Origin: Papilionanthe hookeriana x Papilionanthe teres
Taxonomy: Eukaryota > Streptophyta > Magnoliopsida > Asparagales > Orchidaceae
DNA length: 64,000 nt
NCBI GenBank assembly: GCA_022702705.1
Contig: CM040422.1
Span: forward strand, 37,347,270 to 37,411,269
Direction of reading: 5' to 3'
Position numbers and translations under genes: made by a program. The notes under the pieces were generated by a model, which made no database searches, was not told the DNA's origin, and worked only from the letters and a program-made list of their open reading frames with translations. The first letter of the stretch is position 1; the number at the start of each line of letters is the position of its first letter. Shown in pieces: positions 21,742-32,867 of the stretch.

Positions 21742-22696
21742 ACAGATTAAAGAATTACTAAGGTCGGGCTGACAACGTTAAACCAATCGCTTAATGGGAG
21801 GCAACCCATAGATTTTATTTTTAGTGTGTTTTTACATTTTTAAAGTATGGTTATGTCTTGATCTTTATGTATATGAAGTTATATTAGGGAAGCAAAATTT
21901 TGAATATAGAAATGAGTAAGAAAATTTAGTTAAAATTTATAGTAATAATGAAAATTTTAAACTTAATAATTTTCTTAGTAAAGAAATGTTAAATATAGTT
22001 AATCTATCTTTAGTAGGAAATGTTATATTTTTGTAAAAATAAAAGATTTGACTTTTCTTATTCAAAGCTTAAATTTATTTTATTAAAGAATAATTTTCAA
22101 CACTATTATTTTAATTTTAAGTAAAAGATGTATATCAAACCTTTATTTTAAATGGAAGGGTGGATTTTTAAATCATTAAAGGCCTATCTTGATATAGTAA
22201 TCCTTGCCTGATAAAAAAAACAAAAAAAAGAAAAGAAAAATAAAAATTAGAAGAAAAAGTGAAGAATAGTATGTGAAAAGGAATGAGAAGCTTGAGGACT
22301 TAAGGGCCTAATCAAAAATTGTTCCATACCTAAAGTTTAAACTACAAGTTTTTAGAAAATGTAAAGCTTAAGATTATAATATAGCAAGTAAAATTATTTT
22401 CAAATAAAAAATTTTAAGTAAGAAAAATAAAATGTTTAAATCTTATATTTTGAAAAATCTGCAAGTATTTCTGAATTAGATATGAACTCATATTTTTCAT
22501 GATCCTTTACTTAAAAACTTTCTAAACTTTATGTTTGTCTTATTTACTAAAATTTATTCTAAATTGGACTAATTTATTTATAGAACAAAATTTTGAAACA
22601 TTACTAAAGAAACTCATTTACATAGCTTGCATGTTAAAATTTTTATGTGATTAAGTTTCACTCGAGGACAAGTAACATTTTAAGTTTGGGGGATTT
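21742..22696 (+). other. 3' untranslated region with conserved post-pol block and polypurine tract
   Basis: The block TTAAACCAATCGC followed by GGGAGGCAACCCA (about 21778-21808) sits just after pol, as at 3098-3131. The remainder is AT-rich and non-coding. It ends with GAGGACAAGTAACATTTTAAG and the polypurine tract AAGTTTGGGGGATTTT (22682-22696). Landmarks match 6512-5158 read on the minus strand, so this is the probable right crossover zone of the inversion: the 5' part from B, the 3' part from G. Confidence 0.6.
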
Positions 22697-24288
22697 TGAT
22701 ACACCTAAAATACATAATATTTTTATAACTATTTTTGATGATATTGCACTTTAATGGAAGGTATTTTTTTTGTTTTTTCTTGCAGGTATGATTAAAATGA
22801 TTGATTATGATGAAAGGAGCAAAAAAAGGATCAAATTTAGAGCAAAAAAAAATGAAGTGTGAAAAATCACCCTCTGGCGGCTAAGTGTCAAGGGCTGACG
22901 CATAGCTGCCACAGTTAAAAAATACAAATTAACTCAAATTTAACACCATTTTCAAAGGGTGTTTGAAGCAAAATTTGTTTTAAACTTCCTTAACTTCTTT
23001 TGGGCGGCAAATTCAAATGAAGAGGTGCATCTTTGGTATATACATTGAATCTAGACATAATTTAAAGAGCACCAAAGAACCTTTTGATGAATTATTAAAA
23101 TGAAGACTTAAGATCAGAAAAGATAAGAGTTTTGATGAGAAGTATTGGTGAGAGAAGTTGGAGAAAAGCTTGAAGTGGTTGAAGGGAAAGAGGAAGAAAG
23201 AGAGACTTCTTCTTGCCATACTTTCTTTACTTTTCCACTTTGATTTAGTATAGTTTGTATTAGAATTTAAGAGAGTCAATCCTTAAATTTGGGAGCCAAT
23301 CTCTAAGGAGTTATCTAGTGGAAAGCAAATATTTCAGAGGAACTTCAAGAGTCTTGTGGAGAGGATTTTTAGATAAGTCTTTATCTGTTTTTTTACATTT
23401 GGTTTTTAAGTAAGACTTGTTATGTTTTCACTATGATTTCTACTTTTAAATCAAACTGTTCTTGTGTTTTCTCCATGAGTTCTAAGTAGTTTTCTTTATT
23501 ATTTTCTTTTTAAATGAAAAAGTAATTAAATTATGGAATGAAGTTTTGTGAAGTATAGGTGTTTACTGTTGGAAGAAGTTGTGATGATTCACTACCTTGC
23601 ACTCCATTTACTTCTTGATTTGGCCAACTGAGATGTTAAAATTTGTTGTGAGAACATGTAAGAACCAATGTGGTCTTGTCTCAATCAACAATTAGAGAGA
23701 ATCACATGAAAATGTATGGGTGAGAATTGTAGTCCATATGATTGAGTGCAAATAAATAGGGAGATAAGTTTTTTAATTGAGAGTAAAACTAGAAAACTTT
23801 AGAGTGACAGGCTAAAGCCCCCAATTTGGTTTGATGGTTTAAATTTTTTTATGAAATGTTTGCCCCCAGCTGGAGGGAAAAGAGGGAACTCTAGAATGAG
23901 AGCTAGTATCTTTCCTGCCTAACCCATCTACAAGATTTCAAAACTTCAGATTAACCAATGTTCTTTATAGAACCAAGGGTAAAGAATATATTTGCTCTTA
24001 TTTAGCACAACACATTTAGATACTTCCATAATGAAATTCCATAATTATTACTGATTCATTAAAAGAGGAAAAAGATATTTCATTTTCATTTGCTTTCATA
24101 TATATATTTTTATAGTCTTGTTAATTTTAGTTGTTTACTTTACATTTTCTTAAAAGAAAATATCAAAAACAAATTTAACAATTTCTATCTTAAAACAAGC
24201 ATTACAAAATCATTTTAAAAAGTAAAAAATTGTTTTCTAATCTCTTTAAAATTTTAGACATTTCTCTGTGGATTCGATATCCTGGGGC
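22697..24288 (+). repeat. 3' LTR of element G, cut by insertion of element F
   Basis: It starts TGATACACCTAAAATAC right after a polypurine tract. It does not match the B or D LTRs in U3, but shares their layout: a GC-rich paired motif (22874-22911, CTGGCGGCTAAGTG and GACGCATAGCTGCC) and GTGCAAATAAATAGGGAG near 23745. The motif resembles the broken one at 3310-3322 / 12401-12415, supporting G as the owner. It ends at 24288 where LTR F begins, at the place corresponding to CTGTGGGATCGATACTGGGG of the D LTR. The remaining 150-200 bp must lie beyond the right window edge. Confidence 0.65.
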
Positions 24289-24746
24289 TGTTGACCTCAT
24301 TTTTGATGAGGTCTTCTCTTCTTCTCTTTAGTACTTAGGATCTAGCCTTAGGCTTTTCCTTTGACTATCTTAGAGGATTAGAATTGGGACCCACCACCTA
24401 GAATTTCAAACCACTTCTTAACTCCCTACAAACTCCACAAACTTGACTGTAGACCCCTAATCACCTAAAGGGATGAAATCAAATGTGGAAGTTTAAAGGA
24501 TGAGTTCCTATAAGACTCTTTGGCCTTAGGACTGCCCTGGGTGGCCTAGTCTGGTAAAGGGGCTGACTTACACACACACTACACCTATACACTACACTTT
24601 CACACACCTCCTAAAAACACACCCATACCTAACTTGACCTCCTGAGTCATAAAGGTGATTCAGATGGATGGTCCTTAACCCCTAAGCCCTTGGCTAAGAG
24701 GGTTAGGAACAACATAGTGGATACCTCAAATGAGTCCCTTCATGGC
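24289..24746 (+). repeat. 5' LTR of element F, first part
   Basis: It starts TGTTGACCTCATTTTTGATG and matches 62190-62646 (3' LTR of F) with few differences. The first 25 bp form an 8-bp-stem inverted repeat (GACCTCAT / ATGAGGTC). It stops at ATGGC (24742-24746), the target duplication of E, and resumes after E. Confidence 0.9.
24742..24746 (+). repeat. Target-site duplication of element E (ATGGC), left copy
   Basis: ATGGC precedes the E LTR terminus TGTCGGCA and is repeated at 43265-43269. The empty site can be read in the other F LTR as TTCATGGCTCATGTGGG (about 62641-62657). Confidence 0.9.
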
Positions 24747-27490
24747 TGTCGGCATTATTTTTTTATTTTTTTTTTTTAGGTCGTGTGTTTTATTTTGAAA
24801 AGTGGTCGCCTAACAGAAGTTGTGCGGCGAATTTTTATTTTAAATTTAATTTAAATATATATAATTTAGAAAGTAGTATTTGATTTTGAAAATAATTTTT
24901 TAAATTTGAAAGTTTTAAGATATGAGATTAAACCGATCTCACATCCCCAAATAGTTTATATAAACGAGCGCCGCACCACAAACCGTATATCTATCCCTAG
25001 GGATAGACACACTCGCTCGATGGTGGGGCTCGATCAAATAAACTAGAAGTTTTGTGACATCCGTTTGGTTTGCGAACCAATTTTATAAGCCAGACAAATT
25101 CCCCGCTTAATATGAAAGTATCAAACAGGGTTTATATTACCTGGGTTCTTTAAAATTCCCTATAAGGGCAAGCCCCTATAGTTAATTACATCTTAAGTGA
25201 CGGGAATCACCTAAGAAAACTCTCGATAATAATCAATAATTCTGCTTTCAAGAATTTCAAAGTTTAAGGTTTTCAAAGATTGAATTTTGGAATTTCAATA
25301 GGGAATGGATCAAATTTTGGAACATTTTGTTTTGTGAATCCAAAGGAAGAGAGGTAGGAGAAATCACTGATTCGAAGTGAACTTCGATAATTTCCCGACT
25401 ATCCTATTGTTTGTCTTGAATTTAGGAAAGTCCTAATGTTTATTTGATATTTCAATCTTGCCAATTTCAATTAATTAGGGCTTATATTTGTATGATAAAA
25501 TCAAACAAATAGCTTCAGAAGATATGAGGGTTTATTGTCGTATCGGACGACTACCTCGGAATCCTAAGACCGGTTAGGGCTTAGTTTGCAATGCAAATGC
25601 CTAACGAAGAGTTGAGGATTTATGTTGCACTAGGCAAGCTACCTCGAAGTCCTATGGCTTGGTTGTTTTAATTCTAGGAAAGTTTCTTTGAAGTAGACTC
25701 GGGTTTTGCTGATGACGATGGTCGTGCTTGCCCACCATGCTCCGAGCTCCTTGTTGTTGCAGAGGTTTAGTTTTAGAAATCATAAATCGAGGAGTTGAGA
25801 AAAGTGTTTTGGTTTAGAGAAAATCTTAATTTCCAGGTGTTCTTTATGTTTTATTTAAAACAAATCTTAAAGTTGATTATAACGACACCGGTTAAGATCC
25901 CACGGTTCCATCCTTCCGGCATCATTATTTTTATCGGATTCACTTAGTCCAGATGAATTTGCTAAACTCAATCGAATGAGTTCCACACTTTCATTTAGAC
26001 CGTGGGAAATCCCGTTAGCAACACGTAGGTTACATCATCCGAGGTATTCCCGATCATCCAACGGGACGTTTTAATTTAGTTGTAATTGTAGTTTTATGTT
26101 CGTTTGTGATTAAATTTTGAGTTGTTTTATATTTTGAAATGTTGTGGCGGTGAATTTTATCTTGCAATGACTTTTAACTTAATTTTGGTTTCGGTTTAGG
26201 GGCTATCCTAAAGGTGTGGGTTTTCATGCAACGATTGTTTTATCATGCAAGAAAAAAAATAAACGCAGTTGCAATAAAGTAAATTGCAATAATGTAAATT
26301 GCTTGGAAAATAAATTGCAGGAAAGTAAATTGCAATAATACAAATGCGTACCCGGAGGGTCTTCCCGTCATCCCAAATCGCACTTAAAACACAATTAGCA
26401 TATTTAAGCAAGTTCCTAGGTAAAGCTAAGGGAAAGGTTATGGTTTTCTACCAAATTCCTAATCCTATAGCTAGTCATTTCCTATGACGTCTAGGTTCTT
26501 TGTGTTTTTGTTTGAAGACGATTTTCTTCATCAAAGAATAGTTAACCCCAATTGTTCTTATAAATGTCCTATCATATTGAGGAAGTGCTTAAGAGGAATC
26601 TTAAACATCTTTTCAATATTTCTAGGATTGTTTTAAGTCCAAATGAATTTAATTATACAAATGAATTAATCGTCCAAGAATTTCAAGTTTTATTGTTATC
26701 TTGCTCGGTGAACTAGGACATTTGAATATCCTATAAGTGAAGTAACATTTCATTTAATGTTCTGTTTAGGAGTTATGATAACTAAAACTTTCAAGGGTAA
26801 ATTGACAAAATTAGCCCATGGTGTAGTTGGACAAAATGAAATTGGGAATATTTGGGATTTTCTGGATTTTTTTGGGAATTTTCTGAATTTTTGGATTTTT
26901 AGGCCAAGAAGGGTATTTTGGGTATTTGGAGGGTATCGGGGGTCAAAAATTGAAAATTTGGGAAATTTAAGATTGGGTGAATTTGAGTGGGGTGAAATCA
27001 TTTTGGTTGAGCCATGAAGCCATTTCAAGCCCATATGAGCCATGAAAGGACTCATTTGAGGCATTCACTATGTTGTTCCTAACCCTCTTAGCCAAGGGCT
27101 TAAGAGTTAAGGACCATCCATGTGAATCACCTACATGAGTCAGGAGGTCAAGTTGGGTATGGGTGTGGTTTTTGGAAGTGTGTGGAAATGTAGTGTGTAA
27201 GTGTAGTGTATGTCAGCCCCTTCACCAGACCAGGCCACCCAGGGCAGTCCTAAGGCCAAAGAGTCTTATAGGAACTCATCCTTTAAACTTCCACATTTGA
27301 TTTCAACCCTCTAGGTGATTAGGGGTCTATAGTCAAGTTTGTGGAGTTTGCAGGGAGTTTAGAAGTGGTTTAAATTTCTAAAAGGCGGGTCCCAATTCTA
27401 GTCCTCTAAGATAGTCAAAGGAAAAGCCTAAGGCTAGATCCTAAGCACTAAAAAGAAGAAAGGAAGACCTCATCGAAAATGAGGTCAACA
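24747..27490 (-). repeat. 3' LTR of element E (2744 bp)
   Basis: On the + strand it runs from TGTCGGCATT to GAGGTCAACA. In element sense it starts TGTTGACCTCAT and ends TGCCGACA. It matches 40517-43264 nearly throughout, and differences cluster at CAG/CTG/CG-type positions. A TATATAAA box lies near 24955-24963 (complement), about 210 bp before the LTR end. An ORF at 26757-27017 recurs in both LTRs but is simply LTR sequence. Confidence 0.95.
27467..27487. other. Inverted repeat at the LTR 5' terminus of E
   Basis: GACCTCAT and ATGAGGTC are separated by five bases, just inside the LTR start. The same hairpin is at 62194-62214 (F), and a related one (ACCTCA / TGAGGT) lies in the leaders. Confidence 0.6.
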
Positions 27491-27492
27491 AA

Positions 27493-27508
27493 TGGACCCC
27501 CAATAGGT
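27493..27508 (-). other. Polypurine-tract region of element E
   Basis: The minus strand reads ACCTATTGGGGGTCCA two bases before the 3' LTR. The GGGGG core would prime plus-strand synthesis. The whole 16-mer is the exact reverse complement of a leader segment at 40256-40271. Confidence 0.75.
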
Positions 27509-27860
27509 GTGGTGAGCTGACGGAGCACACCGCGCGTATTGGTGTTGACCGAAGCGATCAACAAAACCAACACAGATGTCCAAGTGACGAACTTAGGACG
27601 AAGTAGAAGAGTTTCTGCTGGGGAGTGTCAAGTATATCTATGGAACCGGAGATTCTTGAACTCTCGGCTGAGGAAAGGAAAAGGAGGTGAATCCCAAATC
27701 ACATGATGCGGGGAATTTCGATTTAGATTTTATTTCATTTCAATTTATGTTTTGATGTGTGAGTTTAAATTTTAGTTTGGAGTTTCAATTTAGATTGAAG
27801 TTTGTCAAAATTAATTTGAAGGATTTGATTTGAAATGAAAATTAGGATTTTGAGGTTTTA
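27509..27860 (-). other. 3' untranslated region of element E next to the PPT
   Basis: This is non-coding sequence between the tandem repeats and the polypurine tract. It matches the F counterpart at about 61860-62171 (for example the segment around GTTTTGTTGATC and CCCCAG). I see no gene here. Confidence 0.6.
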
Positions 27861-29076
27861 GATGTAACATCTCCAACCTCGAAAGAAAATTGAATTGATT
27901 AGATTGAATCGTTGCAATGAGAAGAAATCTCAGAGCAATGCGGTGTTGGATGTAAAATCCTTAACCTCAAGAGTTTGATTTTGATGTGATGTATTTCATT
28001 GCGATAGGGAAAAGATCCTAAAGCAATGCAGTCTCGGATGTAAAATCCTCGACCCAAAGGTTGAATTTTGATGTATTTCGAGTGCAATAGGAAGAGAATC
28101 CTAAAGCGATGCGGTCTTGGATGTAAAATCCTCGACTCAAAAGTTTGAATTTTGATGTATTTCAGTGCGATAGGAAGAGAATCCTAAAGCAGTGCAGTCT
28201 TGGATGTAAAATCCTCGACCCAAAAGTTTTGAATTTTGGTGTATTTCAGTGCAATAGGAAGAGAATCCTAAAGCAGTGCAGTCTTGGATGTAAAATCCTC
28301 GACCCAAAAGTTTGAATTTTGATGTATTTCAGTGCAATAGGAAGAGAATCCTAAAGCAGTGCAGTCTTGGATGTAAAATCCTCGACCCAAAAGTTTTGAA
28401 TTTTGGTGTATTTCAGTGCGATAGGAAGAGAATCCTAAAGCGGTGCGGTCTTGGATGTAAAATCCTCGACCCAAAAGTTTTGAATTTTGATGTATTTCGG
28501 TGCGATAGGAAGAGAATCCTAAAGCGGTGCAGTCTTGGATGTAAAATCCTCGACCCAAAAGTTTTGAATTTTGATGTATTTCAGTGCGATAGGAAGAGAA
28601 TCCTAAAGCGATGCGGTCTTGGATGTAAAATCCTCGACCCAAAAGTTTTGAATTTTGATGTATTTCGGTGCAATAGGAAGAGAATCCTAAAGCGGTGCGG
28701 TTTTGGATGTAAAATCCTCGACCCAAAAGTTTTGAATTTTGATGTATTTCGGTGCGATAGGAAGAGAATCCTAAAGCGGTGCGGTCTTGGATGTAAAATC
28801 CTCGACCCAAAAGTTTTGAATTTTGATGTATTTCGGTGCAATAGGAAGAGAATCCTAAAGCGGTGCGGTTTTGGATGTAAAATCCTCGACCCAAAAGTTT
28901 TGAATTTTGATGTATTTCTGTGCAATAGGAAGAGAATCCTAAAGCTGTGCGGTTTTGGATGTAAAATCCTCGACCCAAAAGTTTTGAATTTTGATGTATT
29001 TCAGTGCAATAGGAAGAGAATCCTAAAGCAGTGCAGTCTTGGATGTAAAATCCTCGACCCAAAAGTTTTGAATTTT
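27861..29076 (-). repeat. 84-bp tandem repeat array in the 3' UTR of E (about 15 copies)
   Basis: The mark GATGTAAAATCCTCGACCC (+ strand) recurs every 83-84 bp from about 28037 to 29042 (13 copies), with two diverged copies further left (about 27861 and 27948). Because 84 is a multiple of three and units are similar, long frames stay open on both strands (28268-29062 minus and 28312-29121 plus) with 28-residue periodicity. F has the same array with about seven copies (61280-61830). Nothing suggests that a protein is made. Confidence 0.9.
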
Positions 29077-29470
29077 GATGTGAGATCTAGAAGATCGGAT
29101 TTGAGATTTGATAGAGATTGAATTTGAATTTGATTGAGACTTGAAGCCTGGAAAGATTGAATTTGGAAATTTGGAAATTTGGAAGGATGAGTTTGAACTC
29201 GATTGAAACTTGATTTAAGATTTGATTTGAAATTTGAAAGATCAAGTTTGAAACTTGATCGAGATTGGATTTGGATTTTGATTGAGAATTTGATTTGAGA
29301 TTTGGGAAGATCAAATTTGAAATTTGATCGAGAGTGGATTTGGAATTTGATTGAGAATTTGATTTTGAAGTTTGGAAGGATGGAATTTGATTTTGAAGTT
29401 TGAAAAGATTGAAATTTGATTCGGAATTTGGAAAGATTGAATTTGAGATTTGTGTTGATTTCGTTTATCT
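29077..29470 (-). repeat. AT-rich short tandem repeats (TTTGAAATTTGAT type) in E
   Basis: Imperfect units built from GATTTGAGATTTGG and AAATTTGATCGAG recur with variable spacing. This is the counterpart of the 45-bp repeats at 60858-61020 in F. It is low-complexity, purine-rich on the + strand and non-coding. Confidence 0.7.
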
Positions 29471-29910
29471 TTTAATGGTTCAAATTTTATTTTGTTGTTT
29501 ATTTAATATTCATGTGAACTTGGTGTTTGTCATTTTTCAGATTTTTTTTTAAAAAGTTTTCTTTTATTCTTTTTTTTTCTTTTCGTTCTTTGTTCAAAGT
29601 TCATTTAACTTTAATGGCGTTTCCCAATCAATTTGCACAAAAGAGGTGAAGGCCAAAAACGTGACATGGTCACTTTCATTCCAATCATGTTGAAAATACG
29701 TCGTACAACTCGATCTGGAATATATTTCATACAATCCATGTAGACTCAAAACGGACTGTGTATGATCTTTGTTGATCCATCAAAAGAATCATCTGTCAAA
29801 AATCCATATCTGAATAGTGAGGTACATGGTCAATAACATCACCTTCCAAGCCATCCTTGGCAAGGATGCCGGCTGGATGTACATTGGAGGTGTGATATTT
29901 CCTATGTAAC
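29471..29910 (-). other. Untranslated stretch after ORF3 of element E
   Basis: Non-coding sequence between the ORF3 stop (29911) and the repeats. It is well matched by 60403-60850 in F. I see no gene in it. Confidence 0.55.
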
Positions 29911-31387
29911 TCACAGCTCGTAAGGCCGGAGGTTCTCTAGCTCTGGATCTGGTTGGAAATGGTAAGGTATTTTCGTTGTCGTCCATCCTCCCGAAAGTAA
30001 CCGAGATTCGCTCCATCGGCACTCCCGGTATGCAATGCTTTGCGATATACGCTCCGTTACCTTGCAATATCATGACGGAACCCACCGGTAAAGGTATCTT
30101 TCTCGGCCCTCGGAACTCACCCGGGCCTGCTATCCGGAGGTCGGATCCGAACATGATGTTGCACTCATTCAAGAAAGAGACCGTGCGAAAGGTCCGACGA
30201 AGTCGTGGTGATCAATATGTGGGGGTATGCGGTCACCTGTTTGTAGATGTTGATAATGCAGCTATTGGGTATGCAATCTGCTGCGCGGTACCCTCCATGT
30301 TATCAATCTTTTTACCATTCTCTTGATAACTAATGGCATCGGATCTACTTGCCCATGACGAAGTATTCCGGTGGGTTTCCTTTTCGTCTTCGACAAAGTT
30401 GTAGCAGCATCCGCATTGTATTGTGATTCTTCCTTTCCCCGGCATCCATCTCCGGGGTTCCGAGTATGTGTTTTCCCTCGGGCGGCTCGCTCGGCCCATT
30501 CTTTTCGGATCCCGGATACGATCCACGATTTGTTGTTGTTCATACTGCGAGAATACGTCGGTGTGTAGCTCGAGGCCTTCTAGTATGTTGATTCTTCTTC
30601 CTTTAATTCTCTCGAAGTATTCGAAAGTTTTCTTTTCAACATTACGCATCCTCTCCAGCTCGTATTCCGGAATGATCTGCAGATGGCGAGGCCTTGTGAC
30701 ATATTGTGGGATATATGGTTCAATCCCTTCACGTTCCCCTGCATACCTCGGCTCCTCGGGGATGATGTCTGTCGGGACATCCCCCGGGGTTGCTTCTGCA
30801 ACAAGGTCATGCACCGCTCGGTGGTTCTATCCGGTGGCGTGGTAGCCTTCTTCCTTCGATCTTCCGGAGATTTCTCCGGTTCTTTCGTTATTCTAGGAGC
30901 TGGCCTCCTTTCTTCGAGTTCCCGGTGAACCGGTGTCCTTGAAATGTGAGTGCTTGGCATTAGCGAATGTCTCGTCGCGCTGGTCCGCGGCTAGTTTTGT
31001 TAACATTTTACGGATGCGGCGATTCTTATTTCTTCGTTGCGTGGTCGTGAGAGTAGCCCTCCGAACTTCTTGAATCTCGCGGGCGCGGCGCCGACAAGCC
31101 TCGCCCTCCGTCGTAGTGACTACGGACTTCATTTTCTTGTCTTCTTCGGTGTTTGCTCTTCTTTTCTTGTTGTTGGATTGGTGGCTTGGGCCACCCACTT
31201 TCATCACTTGTCCGCCCGGGTAGTTCTTCTCGGTTAATCGGGACCCGGTCACTTTCCTCATACTCGTAGGCTCCGCTGGTGCGAAATCTGAGTCAATCTC
31301 GATTATCGCTCCATCTTTCACCCTCTTTTCATCGAGTGCAAGGCTTACGCCATTCTTAAAGTTCAAAACCAACCGCCCGTTCGACAT
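29911..31387 (-). pseudogene. ORF3: N-terminal element module fused to ALKBH9/10-type 2OG-Fe(II) oxygenase (element E copy)
   Basis: The ATG at 31387 gives MSNGRLVLNFKNGVSLALDE. The first 165 codons are open and include TTTQRRNKNRRIRK (about 31035-30995) before a frameshift near 30950. Further frames carry INILEGLELHTDVF, GKGRITIQCGCCYNF, and then NECNIMFGSDLRIAGPGEF, KIPLPVGSVM, AKHCIPGVP and RISVTFGRMDD. These are the landmarks of the plant ALKBH9/10 oxygenase fold. The segment that should carry the iron ligands H-x-D is disrupted by indels (about 30205-30235), and the second Arg of the expected R-x5-R pair is Gly. This copy is therefore inactive. The C-terminal stop (29911-29913) matches that of F, and the total length of 1477 bp nearly equals the 1474 bp of F. 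Confidence 0.85.
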
Positions 31388-31412
31388 TTCCCTGCGAAAA
31401 GACAAGGAAAAG
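31388..31412 (-). promoter_or_regulatory. Splice-acceptor-like site before ORF3 (element E)
   Basis: The minus strand reads CTTGTCTTTTCGCAG then GGAAATG, a pyrimidine tract ending in CAG five bases before the ORF3 ATG. The same sequence is kept in F (58903-58931). Confidence 0.5.
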
Positions 31413-31598
31413 GATCAGGGGCTGTACTAAGAACAAGAACATTAAGAAAATGTTTATTAAAGATACATTTTTTATTTCTCCTATATTTTGAAATTTAACA
31501 GGAATGAAGTAGGATAAGATGAGGGAAGAGATTTTGATTTGAAAAAGGAAACAAGGAAAACTTAATTATCATGATTTTATTTATCTTAGCACATTTTA

Positions 31599-32867
31599 TT
31601 ATTTTTGGGTTCGGACCCAATCATAAGTAATTACTTCACCCGTGTTTCTTAGGGATGAAGAATTCATTCCTTCGAAACATCGGGTAGCGTAATATTTTTT
31701 CAAGTATCGTCCGTTGATTGGAAGCATATGTCGTTCTCCTCGGCAATTCACTAGCTGGTAGGAACCCCCCGAGTATACTTGCTTCAACCACAAACGGTCC
31801 TTCCCAAGTGGGTTCAAATTTTCCTCCTATCTTGCGGTGTGCGAGAATAGGTCTCTTGAGAACGAGAACTAAATCACCAACTTTGAAGGTTCTTGGGCGG
31901 ACCCGGTTTGTCATGGGCTTGAACCATCTTAGCTTGGTATAGTTCTAAATTCTGTTGCGCTGCAAGTCTTTTCCCTTCCAAGCTTTCTAATTCTTCGAGT
32001 CGTAGTCCGGCGTTTTCTTCGTCGTGATCTTGTTTGCAACTCGCAATTCGAGTGAAGGAAGGCCGAACCTCTAAAGGTAACACTCGCCTCGGACCCATAC
32101 ACCGGAGCGTAAGGTGTAGCTTGAGTAGGAGTTCGAAGGTTGTCCGGTAGGCCCATAAGGCTTCTAACAATTTCTCGTGCCAATTTCTCTTATTATCGTC
32201 CAAGGTTTTCTTTAAGATTTGAACGAGAGTTTTATTAAAAGCCTCGGCGAGGCCGTTTGCTCTTGGGTAGTAAATTGTCGAGTATCGCCGATCGATTCGT
32301 GTCTTCTAACAAAATTGTTGATTTGTGTGCTTCGAATGCTGACCCATTATCCGAGATGATCCTGCGCGGCACTCCGAAACGGTAGACAACTTGGTTCTTG
32401 AAAAGCGTAGCACGTGGTGTGCTTTCACTTCTCTAAGTGGAACGCTATCGCCCACTTGGAAAAGTAATCTGTAGCTGCAAGAATGAAACGATGTCCTTTT
32501 GAAGATGGTGGTTCTATCGGACCCACTATATCCGTGCCCCAACATTCAAATGGCCACGACGCAATTGTCGGGTGCAGCACATTTGGAGGTTGGTGTAGAA
32601 CCACTCCGTGCACTTGGCATTGATGACGGCTCTTGGCGATTTTCATGCGGTCGGTCATCATCGAGGGCCGGTAGTACCCAAGTCTTTTAATTTTCATTTT
32701 CATCTTTGGACCCGGTCGGTGAGCGCCACGAGTTCCGAATGCACCTCTTTAACAATTTCACGGGCCTCGGACCCGCTTAGGCACCTTAGCCACATTTGAT
32801 CAAAAGACCTTCGTATAATGTGTTGTTTATTAATGCGTAGGACGAGTTCTTTTCTTGATCCGATGGG
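31599..32867 (-). pseudogene. pol: Integrase of element E
   Basis: Order in minus sense: zinc-binding part near 32830-32680, MKMKIKRLGYYRPSMM and CHQCQVHG (about 32703-32620), catalytic core with WGTDIVGP (about 32545) and FILAATDYFSKWA, then frameshifts. Later come NWHEKLLEALWAYRTTF (about 32185) and the C-terminal domain FKVGDLVLVLKRPILAHRKI (31880-31820) ending YLKKYYATRCF. Where F stops (TGA after YYAT), E reads CGA and continues to a TAA at 31599. The frame break just before MKMKIKRLG also occurs in F. Inactive. Confidence 0.85.

Larger units (their letters stand above)
12416..22690 (+). mobile_element. Element B, Athila-like retrotransposon (5' LTR through pol; 3' LTR displaced to 3323-5157)
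   Basis: Order on the + strand: LTR (12416-14250), tRNA-Asp primer-binding site, gag start (14398), solo LTR D (14480-16737), rest of gag, protease, RT, partly deleted RNase H, integrase (to 21741) and 3' untranslated region. The 3' LTR that matches the 5' LTR is not downstream. It sits at 3323-5157 in opposite orientation, and a different LTR (G) follows the polypurine tract here. All genes are broken, so the element is dead. Confidence 0.75.

Noticed and set aside
14480..22696. Reading 14480-16737 as the 5' LTR of a separate full element ending at 22697
   Set aside because: The two LTRs do not match, while AAAAC flanks and frame continuity show that D is a solo LTR inside B.
26757..27017. 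ORF conserved at 26757-27017 and 42547-42789
   Set aside because: Its two copies are simply the two LTRs of E; the residue content follows TTTGGG/TTTTGG-rich DNA and shows no domain.
28030..29076. CRISPR-like array
   Set aside because: Units are contiguous with no unique spacers, in a plant retrotransposon 3' UTR; it is an ordinary minisatellite.
28268..29121. Two long ORFs (264 and 269 codons) on opposite strands
   Set aside because: They come from the 84-bp tandem repeat whose length is a multiple of three. No start context, domain or conservation beyond the repeat supports a protein.
30423..30845. Antisense ORF over ORF3 of E (and 59239-59844 over ORF3 of F)
   Set aside because: Shadow frames of the coding strand; they are similar only because the sense protein is conserved.
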